Origin: JBDKGD01 sp964645125
GTDB taxonomy: Bacteria > Patescibacteriota > Minisyncoccia > UBA6257 > 2-01-FULL-56-20
NCBI GenBank assembly: GCA_964645125.1
Contig: CAZXZC010000018.1
Span: forward strand, 1-15,100
DNA length: 15,100 bases
Direction of reading: 5' to 3'
Shown: positions 5,109-10,799 of the stretch, piece after piece
How positions within the stretch are numbered: position 1 is the stretch's first letter
Layout of the letters: each line of letters opens with the position of its first letter
The notes under the pieces: generated by a model
Databases searched by the model: none
Seen by the model: the letters and a program-made list of their open reading frames with translations, nothing else
Told to the model about the DNA's origin: nothing
Program-made: the position numbers and the translations under genes

Positions 5109-7532
5109 ATGTCATCTGTAGAAAAGCGAGAAATTAGCACTGAGTTACAAGAGTCGTATCTTGATTACGCGATGAGCGTGATTGTAAGTCGTGCATTGCC
5201 CGATGTGCGCGATGGGTTAAAGCCGGTGCAGCGGCGCGTGTTGTGGGCGATGTGGGACAGCGGCCTTACGGCAAGCGCGAAGTTTCGCAAGTCCGCCACC
5301 GTTGTGGGTGATACGCTTGGTCGGTACCACCCGCATGGCGACACTTCGGTGTATGATGCGGTGGTGCGCATGGCACAGGATTTTTCGCTTCGCTACCCCT
5401 TGATTCATGGTCAGGGTAACTTTGGAAACGTTGATGGTGATTCGGCTGCTGCAATGAGGTACACGGAGGTGAAGATGTCGAAAATTTCGGAAGAGCTTTT
5501 GTTTGATATTGAGAAAGAAACCGTAGATTGGCAGCCAAACTACGATGCGACACGTCAGGAGCCAAAAGTATTGCCAGCAAAACTTCCAAACCTTCTTTTG
5601 AATGGTACGGTGGGTATTGCGGTAGGTATGGCAACGAATATTCCTCCTCACAACTTGGGCGAGTTGGTGGATGCTATTTTACACTTAACGAAGCATCCAG
5701 ACGCCACCGTTTCTGATTTATGTAAGTTTGTAAAAGGCCCTGATTTTCCGACAGGTGGAATTATTTTTGATAAAACTGCAATTGAGACGGCGTATGCGAC
5801 TGGTCGGGGTGGGGTGACGACGCGCGCCAAAACAGAAATTACGGAGCGCAAGGCGGGGCAGTTTGATATTGTAGTGACGGAGATTCCCTACCAGGTAAAT
5901 AAGTCGGAACTTATTAAAAAGATGGCGGAGTTGGTTATTGAAAAGCGAGTAGAGGGGATTCGTACAATTCGTGATGAGTCGGACCGTGAGGGAATGCGAT
6001 TGGTTATAGAGCTGAAAAGTGATGCTCCTGCGCAAAAAGTGTTAAACCAGCTGTATAAGTTTACTGACCTGCAAAAAGATTTTCACTTTAACATGTTGGC
6101 ACTTGAGAATGGCTTGCAGCCCAACCTGATGTCGTTGCGTGATATTTTGCATCACTACATCGAATATCGAAAAACGGTCATTCGACGCCGTACCGAGTTT
6201 GATTTGCGAAAAGCCAAAGAGCGGGCGCATATTTTGGAGGGCTTAGTAAAGGCTTTGGATGTAATCGATAAGGTGATCGCTACGATTCGAAAATCAGAAA
6301 ATCGTGAGGCGGCTCATGCAAATTTGGTAAAACTCTTTGCGTTTAGTGATGTGCAGGCAACGGCGATTTTGGAGATGCGCTTGCAGAGTTTGGCTGCTCT
6401 TGAGCGTGAAAAATTAGAGGATGAATTAAAAGAAAAGAAGGCACTTATTCGAGAGTTGGAGACTATTTTGAAGCACCCGGAAAAGATTGTGGAGATTATT
6501 CAAACAGAGGTGACCGACTTGAAAGAGCGATTTGGCGATGCTCGCCGCACGCAGGTGGTGCCGCATCCTATCGGCGAGTTTAAAATGGAAGATTTAGTGC
6601 CACAGGAGGAGGCGATGATTACGTTTTCGGCTGGCGGGTATATTAAGCGATTACCGCCCGATACGTTTAAAACCCAAAAGCGTGGCGGTAAGGGGCTTAT
6701 TGGCTCTGATGTGGCAGAGGAGGATTTCTTGGCGCATTTTATGACGGTGCATACACATGACAATTTATTGTTCTTTACGAACAAGGGTCGTGTGTTTCAA
6801 ACGAAGGCCTATGAGATTCCTGAAGCTACTCGCACTGCCAAGGGTAAGGCGATCCATAATTTCTTGGAGTTGCCGGGTGATGAGACAATTCAAACGATTT
6901 TGAATTATGATGAGCAAAAAGACGCGAATGCCTTTTTGGTGATGGTGACGGCAACGGGAGTGGTGAAAAAGACGGCATTAACTGATTTTGCCAATATTCG
7001 CCGCGGAGGTATTATTGCTATTTCTCTTGATACGGGGGATAGTTTGAAGGGTGTGCGATTGTCGCGCGGGAAAGACCAGATTATTTTAACAACGCGCGCT
7101 GGACAGTCGATTCGATTTGGTGAGGCACAGGTGCGTGCCATGGGCAGAACTGCGGCTGGTGTTACTGGTATGAAGCTGCGCAAAGGAGATTCGATTGCGG
7201 CGTTTGATGTAATTGCTTCAGATACCCCAGCAACCGCGCATTTGTTGGTAGTTATGGAAAAAGGCTTCGGAAAGCAAACCCTTTTGAAGGAATATAAGAG
7301 TCAAAATCGTGGCGGTTCGGGTATTCGTACGGCAAACGTAACGCCAAAGACCGGTGAGGTGATTGGGGCGTATATTATTACGAATCAGGAAGAGATTTTT
7401 GCATTGTCGGCTAAGGGTCAAGTGATTCGCACCGATCTTTCTTCTATTCGCTCCACTGGCCGTTCCGCTCAGGGTGTGCGACTTATGAATGTTGAAGCGG
7501 GCGATCGGTTGGCGGCGGTTGCGATTTTGTAG
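5109..7532 (+). CDS. gyrA: DNA gyrase subunit A
   Basis: This 807-residue type IIA topoisomerase subunit pairs with GyrB to add negative supercoils using ATP. The N-terminal breakage-reunion domain (about 10-480) has GRYHPHGD (71-78) and the active tyrosine Tyr118 in AAMRYTE, which forms the 5' phosphotyrosyl link. The coiled-coil region lies around 360-460. The C-terminal beta-pinwheel (about 490-807) carries the GyrA box as QKRGGKG (523-529; classical QRRGGKG), which separates gyrase from ParC. At the quinolone region, Thr79 stands at the E. coli Ser83 position and Asp83 at Asp87; the Thr is natural variation here and not proof of resistance. The gene follows the small membrane gene by 6 nt, has no visible Shine-Dalgarno, and ends with TAG. 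gyrB is not in the window. Confidence 0.97.
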   Translation: MSSVEKREISTELQESYLDYAMSVIVSRALPDVRDGLKPVQRRVLWAMWDSGLTASAKFRKSATVVGDTLGRYHPHGDTSVYDAVVRMAQDFSLRYPLIHGQGNFGNVDGDSAAAMRYTEVKMSKISEELLFDIEKETVDWQPNYDATRQEPKVLPAKLPNLLLNGTVGIAVGMATNIPPHNLGELVDAILHLTKHPDATVSDLCKFVKGPDFPTGGIIFDKTAIETAYATGRGGVTTRAKTEITERKAGQFDIVVTEIPYQVNKSELIKKMAELVIEKRVEGIRTIRDESDREGMRLVIELKSDAPAQKVLNQLYKFTDLQKDFHFNMLALENGLQPNLMSLRDILHHYIEYRKTVIRRRTEFDLRKAKERAHILEGLVKALDVIDKVIATIRKSENREAAHANLVKLFAFSDVQATAILEMRLQSLAALEREKLEDELKEKKALIRELETILKHPEKIVEIIQTEVTDLKERFGDARRTQVVPHPIGEFKMEDLVPQEEAMITFSAGGYIKRLPPDTFKTQKRGGKGLIGSDVAEEDFLAHFMTVHTHDNLLFFTNKGRVFQTKAYEIPEATRTAKGKAIHNFLELPGDETIQTILNYDEQKDANAFLVMVTATGVVKKTALTDFANIRRGGIIAISLDTGDSLKGVRLSRGKDQIILTTRAGQSIRFGEAQVRAMGRTAAGVTGMKLRKGDSIAAFDVIASDTPATAHLLVVMEKGFGKQTLLKEYKSQNRGGSGIRTANVTPKTGEVIGAYIITNQEEIFALSAKGQVIRTDLSSIRSTGRSAQGVRLMNVEAGDRLAAVAIL

Positions 7533-7668
7533 AGCCTACACCACCGTTAAAGCGGGTTTTTTGAAATCTTGTTACGCGACTACTTGTTAGTGGGGGTGTT
7601 GAGGGAATTGATTTGATATACTTAAAGGTATAGTAAAGGTCGGTAAAAAATTGGTTCATTTATTTCGC
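7533..7668 (+). promoter_or_regulatory. gyrA-DUF4383 spacer with weak terminator and promoter
   Basis: After gyrA, CCG TTAAAG CGGG followed by six T (about 7545-7562) could be a weak terminator. TATACT at 7617-7622 is a -10 candidate for the next gene, giving a leader of about 40 nt. No gene is visible here. Confidence 0.35.
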
Positions 7669-8064
7669 ATGAATCCAAAACAGTTTTTGATTATTGGCGG
7701 TGTTGTGTTGGTGCTGGTTGGTATTGCGGGCTTTGCTGGTCTTATTGGCCCGACTGCCAGCGTGAGTATTTTTCATGATTTTTGGTGGTTTGATATGTAT
7801 GAAAACTGGGCCCATTTGATTTTGGGTATTGTGGCCTTAATTTCTGCCTTTGTATTAAGCCCGATGCTTCAGAAATACCTTACCATTGTGGTGGGTATTG
7901 GTGGACTCTTTTTTGGTGTATTTAGTTTGGTGTTTTCTATGGGTGGCTCAGCAGATTTTTACGGTGCTTTATTGCAGAACCCGGCTGACACCGCGCTACA
8001 CTTTATTGTCGGTATTTGGGCTTTGTGGGCAGGGCTTCGAAAGCAGAATACTATGATGATGTAA
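7669..8064 (+). CDS. DUF4383-like four-TM membrane protein
   Basis: This 131-residue protein, starting MNPKQFLIIGGVVLVL, has four membrane segments (about 6-27, 46-64, 68-91, 107-123). Two similar helices carry matching motifs, NWAHLILGIVAL (46-57) and DTALHFIVGIWAL (107-119), each with a His after the Ala or Leu. That paired His-helix plan, with a short aromatic loop between helices 1 and 2, is typical of DUF4383-type proteins. The biochemical role of the family is unknown. A TTG 18 nt upstream could extend it by six residues, but ATG is the more likely start. Its promoter is probably TATACT at 7617. It ends with TAA and appears to be a single-gene unit. Confidence 0.65.
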   Translation: MNPKQFLIIGGVVLVLVGIAGFAGLIGPTASVSIFHDFWWFDMYENWAHLILGIVALISAFVLSPMLQKYLTIVVGIGGLFFGVFSLVFSMGGSADFYGALLQNPADTALHFIVGIWALWAGLRKQNTMMM

Positions 8065-8094
8065 TGTGCCGTCTTGCGGCGCGAGTGGTAGGTT

Positions 8095-8119
8095 AGCGGA
8101 TTAAGAGATTGCGGATTAA
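8095..8119. repeat. Short direct repeat GCGGATTAA
   Basis: GCGGATTAA occurs at 8095-8103 and 8111-8119. This is a degenerate short-period repeat of the kind seen in other spacers of this window. Confidence 0.5.
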
Positions 8120-8152
8120 AATCTAAAAACTTATTAATACCAATAAGATTAC

Positions 8153-8180
8153 AAAAAATACCCCGTATGGGGTATTTTTT
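8153..8180 (-). terminator. Bidirectional intrinsic terminator after tRNA-Phe
   Basis: AAAAAATACCCC and GGGGTATTTTTT form a perfect 12-bp stem around GTAT. Read on the minus strand it follows the tRNA-Phe 3' end by 5 nt and ends in a T-run. It could also stop plus-strand transcription from the DUF4383-like gene. Confidence 0.85.
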
Positions 8181-8185
8181 GGTTC

Positions 8186-8479
8186 TGGTGCCGCGGGAGG
8201 GAATTGAACCCCCGACGCCAGCCTCTTCCGAGGCTTATTTTGGACTATATCATCTTCCTTGGTGGTGCCAAGGAGGCCAGGCGCTTCCGATGGTTTTTTC
8301 ATAAAAACCACAGTACTCCCCGAGGGGATAGTCTCTACACCTTCCCATTTTTATGGGCTTGGCTCGGGATTGTTCTTTTTAGAAGAAGTTTCCCCGAATT
8401 CACCTAGTTATTCAATCCGTATTACTACGAAAGGCCCCAAAGAGTTTAGGGCTGCGCTCTACCACTGAGCTACCGCGGC
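8186..8479 (-). tRNA. tRNA-Phe(GAA) interrupted by a group I intron
   Basis: The exons are 8479-8448 and 8228-8186. Joined, they give a full cloverleaf: acceptor GCCGCGG with CCGCGGC, D arm GCTC/GAGC with loop AGTGGTA, anticodon arm CAGCC-CTGAAGA-GGCTG, variable loop GCGTC, T arm GGGGG-TTCAATT-CCCTC (one G-T pair), A73, and an encoded CCA. The anticodon is G34-A35-A36; G44, U59, U60 and A73 agree with known Phe identity features. The intron lies between U33 and G34, directly before the anticodon. Unlike the other three tRNAs here, this gene encodes its CCA tail. The promoter is unclear. TATAAG about 20 nt upstream lies at the end of the HTH gene, so co-transcription with that gene is possible. 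Confidence 0.9.
8229..8447 (-). ncRNA. 219-nt group I intron (IC3-like) in tRNA-Phe
   Basis: Helices visible in RNA order are as follows. P1: exon GCCCU (8452-8448) pairs with intron GGGGC (8438-8434), giving the required U-G pair at the 5' splice site. P10: CUCUUU (8444-8439) pairs with the first six 3' exon bases GAAGAG (8228-8223). P2: CGUA-GUAA-UACG. P4: UUCGGG with CCCGAG. P5: UUCUU with AAGAA. P6: CCCAU with AUGGG. P7: GACUAU with AUAGUC. The last intron base is G (8229). Core strings CAATCCCGAGCCAA and GGTGTAGAGACT closely match the conserved plastid/cyanobacterial tRNA-Leu intron core (CAATCCTGAGCCAA, GGTGCAGAGACT), hence IC3-like. It is minimal in size, with no credible internal ORF. 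Self-splicing is inferred. Confidence 0.9.
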
Positions 8480-8500
8480 ATACAATGAACCTTGTTTATC

Positions 8501-9190
8501 TTATATCAAGTTTCGCATTCCATCAATATAGCCCATTATGGTGTGAAATAGTCGAGTGTCTGCTATTCTAATTTGAACAATGCCATAGGGGAGTCTTTGA
8601 AATGGTCTCTGTCCTTTGCTGCTTGAGCTTATTACCGTTTGAGTTTTTTGGAATTGAGATATGGGTATATGTGTTACTTTGCTCCAAAATAATTCGAGAA
8701 TCTTTTGTTTTTGATGGGGAAATATTCGTAAAGAAATTCGTAATTTTTCTTCACTCACACCACAATATTCTCTTAAGAATCTTAAAAAGAGTTTTATGAG
8801 TGTGGGGTCTGAATTTGTGAGTACTACTGGATGGTAGGTAACTGTTCTTTTGTTTCGTGTTATTGGGTATTTATAGCCTTCTGCCCAATATAAACATGTT
8901 CCGGCAATTAATATATCTTCTCTCGAGAGGCGCTTTATTTTTTGAGCGGATATTTGCCTAATGTTTCTGCTTTTTTCTTGAGCAGTTAGAGTTTGTTTTC
9001 TATTGCGTTCTATTAGTTTTTTTATGGAATAGTTTGATCTGCTTTGTATTTTTTGTTTTGCTATCTCATCTAGTTCGATCCTTGAAAGCCAGGTAGATAA
9101 TGTGCTTTTGGCAATTTTTAAAGTTTTGCTGATTTGATTATAACTAAGACCCGCCTTTCTTAGTTTCAATGCGTTTTCTTTCTTACTCAC
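8501..9190 (-). CDS. HTH protein with LAGLIDADG-like motif, candidate homing endonuclease
   Basis: This 229-residue protein begins with GTG. Residues 5-36 form a helix-turn-helix (LRKAGLSYNQISKTL, then KSTLSTWL) like resolvase or transposase N-termini. A basic linker (47-90) follows. Residues 92-107 (DILIAGTCLYWAEGYK) look like a single LAGLIDADG helix, ending in Glu104-Gly105 where the family has Asp-Gly, followed by a beta-hairpin-like stretch and VVLTNSDPTLIKLFLRFLR, a strand plus helix as in that fold. A second segment, VQIRIADTRLFHTIMGYIDG, ends the protein. One motif per chain would imply a dimer. It lies 21 nt before the intron-bearing tRNA-Phe on the same strand and appears more AT-rich than its neighbours, suggesting transfer. 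Alternatively it is a sequence-specific regulator. HTH is well supported; nuclease is inferred. Confidence 0.6.
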   Translation of the reverse strand: MSKKENALKLRKAGLSYNQISKTLKIAKSTLSTWLSRIELDEIAKQKIQSRSNYSIKKLIERNRKQTLTAQEKSRNIRQISAQKIKRLSREDILIAGTCLYWAEGYKYPITRNKRTVTYHPVVLTNSDPTLIKLFLRFLREYCGVSEEKLRISLRIFPHQKQKILELFWSKVTHIPISQFQKTQTVISSSSKGQRPFQRLPYGIVQIRIADTRLFHTIMGYIDGMRNLI

Positions 9191-9196
9191 ACGTAT

Positions 9197-9202
9197 ATTA
9201 TA
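9197..9202 (-). promoter_or_regulatory. -10 TATAAT of the HTH/LAGLIDADG-like gene
   Basis: TATAAT on the minus strand ends 6 nt before the GTG start, again suggesting a near-leaderless mRNA. It lies in a 55-bp divergent spacer shared with the YjdF-like gene. Confidence 0.45.
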
Positions 9203-9207
9203 GCACG

Positions 9208-9236
9208 TTGGTTCAATTTTTTTTCTTTAGTATACT
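9208..9236 (+). promoter_or_regulatory. Promoter of the YjdF-like gene
   Basis: TTGGTT (9208-9213), a 17-nt spacer, then TATACT (9231-9236), which lies 9 nt before ATG 9246. The spacing is ideal and the mRNA would start close to the start codon; no Shine-Dalgarno is seen. Confidence 0.6.
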
Positions 9237-9245
9237 TATTCCATT

Positions 9246-9674
9246 ATGAGTCAAAAAAATATCCCTGTTTTATTGTGTCTATCACTTCTTGTACTTGCCG
9301 CTATTCATATTCCAGGCACGGTTTTGGGATGGTATTACAGTGTGCGGTGGCTGGATATTCCTATGCATATTTTGGGTGGGTGGTGCGTGGCGCTTGGAGT
9401 GCATTACTTTTTTTCTGTGCGATGGGGGAATGTATCGCAAAAGCTTTCGTGGTGGGAGTACGGGCTGTTTGTTGTTGGGATCGTAGCTATGGTTGGGATT
9501 GCGTGGGAGTGGTATGAGTTGTTTGCGGATGTAATTTTGAATGGGCTGTATGCTTACAATGCGGCGCCTGGGCCGATCCATTTTGATACGATGAAAGATT
9601 TGTTTGATGATATGGTTGGTGCGGTGGTAGGTGCTCTGGTGGTGTGGCGTTTGGGGGAGTCTGAGAGGGTGTAG
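9246..9674 (+). CDS. YjdF/DUF2238-like four-TM membrane protein
   Basis: This 142-residue protein has four membrane segments (about 6-28, 40-56, 72-88, 120-135). Conserved-looking polar motifs sit at helix ends: DIPMHILGGW (38-47), GIAWEWYELF (84-93) and DTMKDLFDDMVGA (114-126). This order of His/Gly helix, WExYE and DTxxDxxxDxxGA is the hallmark of YjdF-like (DUF2238) inner-membrane proteins, whose function is unknown. Start and promoter fit well (TATACT 9 nt before ATG). It ends with TAG only 7 nt from the end of the convergent DedA gene, leaving no room for a separate terminator. It is a single-gene unit. Confidence 0.7.
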   Translation: MSQKNIPVLLCLSLLVLAAIHIPGTVLGWYYSVRWLDIPMHILGGWCVALGVHYFFSVRWGNVSQKLSWWEYGLFVVGIVAMVGIAWEWYELFADVILNGLYAYNAAPGPIHFDTMKDLFDDMVGAVVGALVVWRLGESERV

Positions 9675-9681
9675 GAGGGGG

Positions 9682-10488
9682 TTATTTTTTGAACCAGGAT
9701 TTTATTTTTTCAAAAAAAGCGAGTCGTATGCCGACCAGTTCAGCCCCTACAAATACCAAGAGAGCGCCAGGGGTGAATGGCGTAATGAGCGCGAACAATC
9801 CATACACAATAAGTGCTATGCCGATACTTTTTTTGATTTTTGGGTACCGCTTGATAAGCGCGGTTTCGCCAGTAATGAAGCGCTCAATTACTTTCTTTTC
9901 TTTCGCGATGGTTATGAGTGACGGAAGTACCGATACAAGTACAATTCCGGCGATGATTGGAAGTAAGTATTTGTCGATGTTGGGAATAGTGTTGCCCAAA
10001 AAGTATCCCAAAAGCGTTAATCCTGTGGCCCATAGTAACGCGCCTATAAGGCTAAATACGAGATAGATTTTGTAGGGCATGCGGCTAATGCCAGCTAGTA
10101 CTGGAGCAATGGAGCGTACCACGGGGACGAACCGAGCAAGAATGACTGTCTTTCGGCCATGCTTTTTATAGAACTCTTCTGCTTGTTCTACGTATTTTTT
10201 ATTGAAAAAGAGTGATTTTTCTTTTGAAAATACGCGATGTCCGAATGTTTTGCCTATCCAATAGCCAAAATTGTCTCCGGCAATGGCGGCGATGGTGGTG
10301 GTAATGGCAAGCAAGGTAATGTTTAGGTATCCTTGCGATGCCAGAAACCCTGCGGTAAACAGCAAGCTGTCGCCTGGCAAAAAGACACCAATCAGTAATC
10401 CTGATTCGGTAAACACAATGCCAAAAATGCCTACGTAGCCAGCGGCTTTCAGAAGTGCTATGAGTGAAGATGAGGAAATGAACTCCAT
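9682..10488 (-). CDS. DedA/VTT-domain membrane protein with extra C-terminal TM domain
   Basis: This 268-residue protein carries the DedA (SNARE-associated/VTT) domain at about 15-170: FTESGLLIGVFLPGDSLL (26-43; re-entrant loop with Glu28 and Asp40), GDNFGYWIGKTFG (71-83), YKKHGRKTVILARFVPVVR (107-125) and a following Gly-rich helix. DedA proteins help move phospholipids or undecaprenyl phosphate across the membrane. An added TM helix (174-194), a basic linker, and a last hydrophobic unit (about 222-252: GIALIVYGLFALITPFTPGA, then LVFVGAELVGIRL) resemble small PGPGW-type membrane proteins, suggesting a fusion. The ATG lies one nucleotide after tRNA-Arg, so the mRNA 5' end is probably made by tRNA processing. 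No other in-frame ATG occurs before residue 138. Confidence 0.88.
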   Translation of the reverse strand: MEFISSSSLIALLKAAGYVGIFGIVFTESGLLIGVFLPGDSLLFTAGFLASQGYLNITLLAITTTIAAIAGDNFGYWIGKTFGHRVFSKEKSLFFNKKYVEQAEEFYKKHGRKTVILARFVPVVRSIAPVLAGISRMPYKIYLVFSLIGALLWATGLTLLGYFLGNTIPNIDKYLLPIIAGIVLVSVLPSLITIAKEKKVIERFITGETALIKRYPKIKKSIGIALIVYGLFALITPFTPGALLVFVGAELVGIRLAFFEKIKSWFKK

Positions 10489-10489
10489 G

Positions 10490-10561
10490 TGCCCCCGCGG
10501 GGAATCGAACCACGATTTACTCCTTAGAAGGGAGTCGTTCTATCCGTTGAACTACGGGGGC
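10490..10561 (-). tRNA. tRNA-Arg(UCU)
   Basis: The 72-nt cloverleaf has acceptor GCCCCCG/CGGGGGC, D arm GTTC/GAAC, anticodon arm ACTCC-CTTCTAA-GGAGT with anticodon TCU, a 4-nt variable loop, T arm CGTGG-TTCGATT-CCCCG and A73. CCA is not encoded. The T stem has a U51-C63 mismatch. A TATAAT box at 10601-10596 (minus strand) is a likely -10 about 33 nt upstream. The DedA start codon follows A73 after a single C. Confidence 0.93.
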
Positions 10562-10592
10562 GTTGATAGTGTTTTGGTTTTGATTTGTCCGT

Positions 10593-10621
10593 TTGATTAT
10601 AGCGGCAAAATGCTTTAGATT
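10593..10621 (+). promoter_or_regulatory. Promoter of tRNA-Pro, overlapping the divergent tRNA-Arg -10
   Basis: TTGATT (10593-10598), a 17-nt gap, and TAGATT (10616-10621) precede tRNA-Pro by 12 nt. The minus-strand TATAAT of tRNA-Arg (10601-10596) overlaps the -35, so the two tRNA promoters share sequence. Confidence 0.55.
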
Positions 10622-10633
10622 AAAGCGTACATA

Positions 10634-10704
10634 CGGGGTGTCGTATACCGGTAGTACGCCTGCTTTGGGAGCAGGTAGACAGGGTTCAATTCCCTGCACC
10701 CCGA
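10634..10704 (+). tRNA. tRNA-Pro(UGG)
   Basis: The 71-nt cloverleaf has acceptor CGGGGTG/CACCCCG, D arm GTAT/GTAC (one T-G pair), anticodon arm CCTGC-TTTGGGA-GCAGG with anticodon TGG, 4-nt variable loop, T arm CAGGG-TTCAATT-CCCTG and A73. CCA is not encoded. C1-G72 is typical of bacterial proline tRNAs. Confidence 0.94.
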
Positions 10705-10745
10705 CAGTAGAGAGTGTGTGTGCGCGTAGGTGTGTCTTAGAATCG

Positions 10746-10773
10746 TATGCCCCCACCTATAAGTGGGGGCATA
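10746..10773. terminator. Hairpin terminator between tRNA-Pro and pyk
   Basis: TATGCCCCCAC and GTGGGGGCATA form a perfect 11-bp stem with loop CTATAA between two convergent units. There is no T-run on either side, so termination strength is uncertain. Confidence 0.6.
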
Positions 10774-10799
10774 GCGTATGATGCGGTGTATGGTTTGGT

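Noticed and set aside
5343..5360. Quinolone resistance mutation at the Ser83-equivalent position
   Set aside because: Thr at this site is natural in many bacteria; sequence alone gives no evidence of selected resistance.
5109..7532. ParC (topoisomerase IV) instead of GyrA
   Set aside because: The GyrA box QKRGGKG and a full six-bladed C-terminal region are present.
8123..8311. 62-codon frame across the intron and tRNA 3' exon, considered as an intron-encoded endonuclease
   Set aside because: It reads through the conserved intron core and the tRNA exon and extends past the terminator; it has no nuclease motif.
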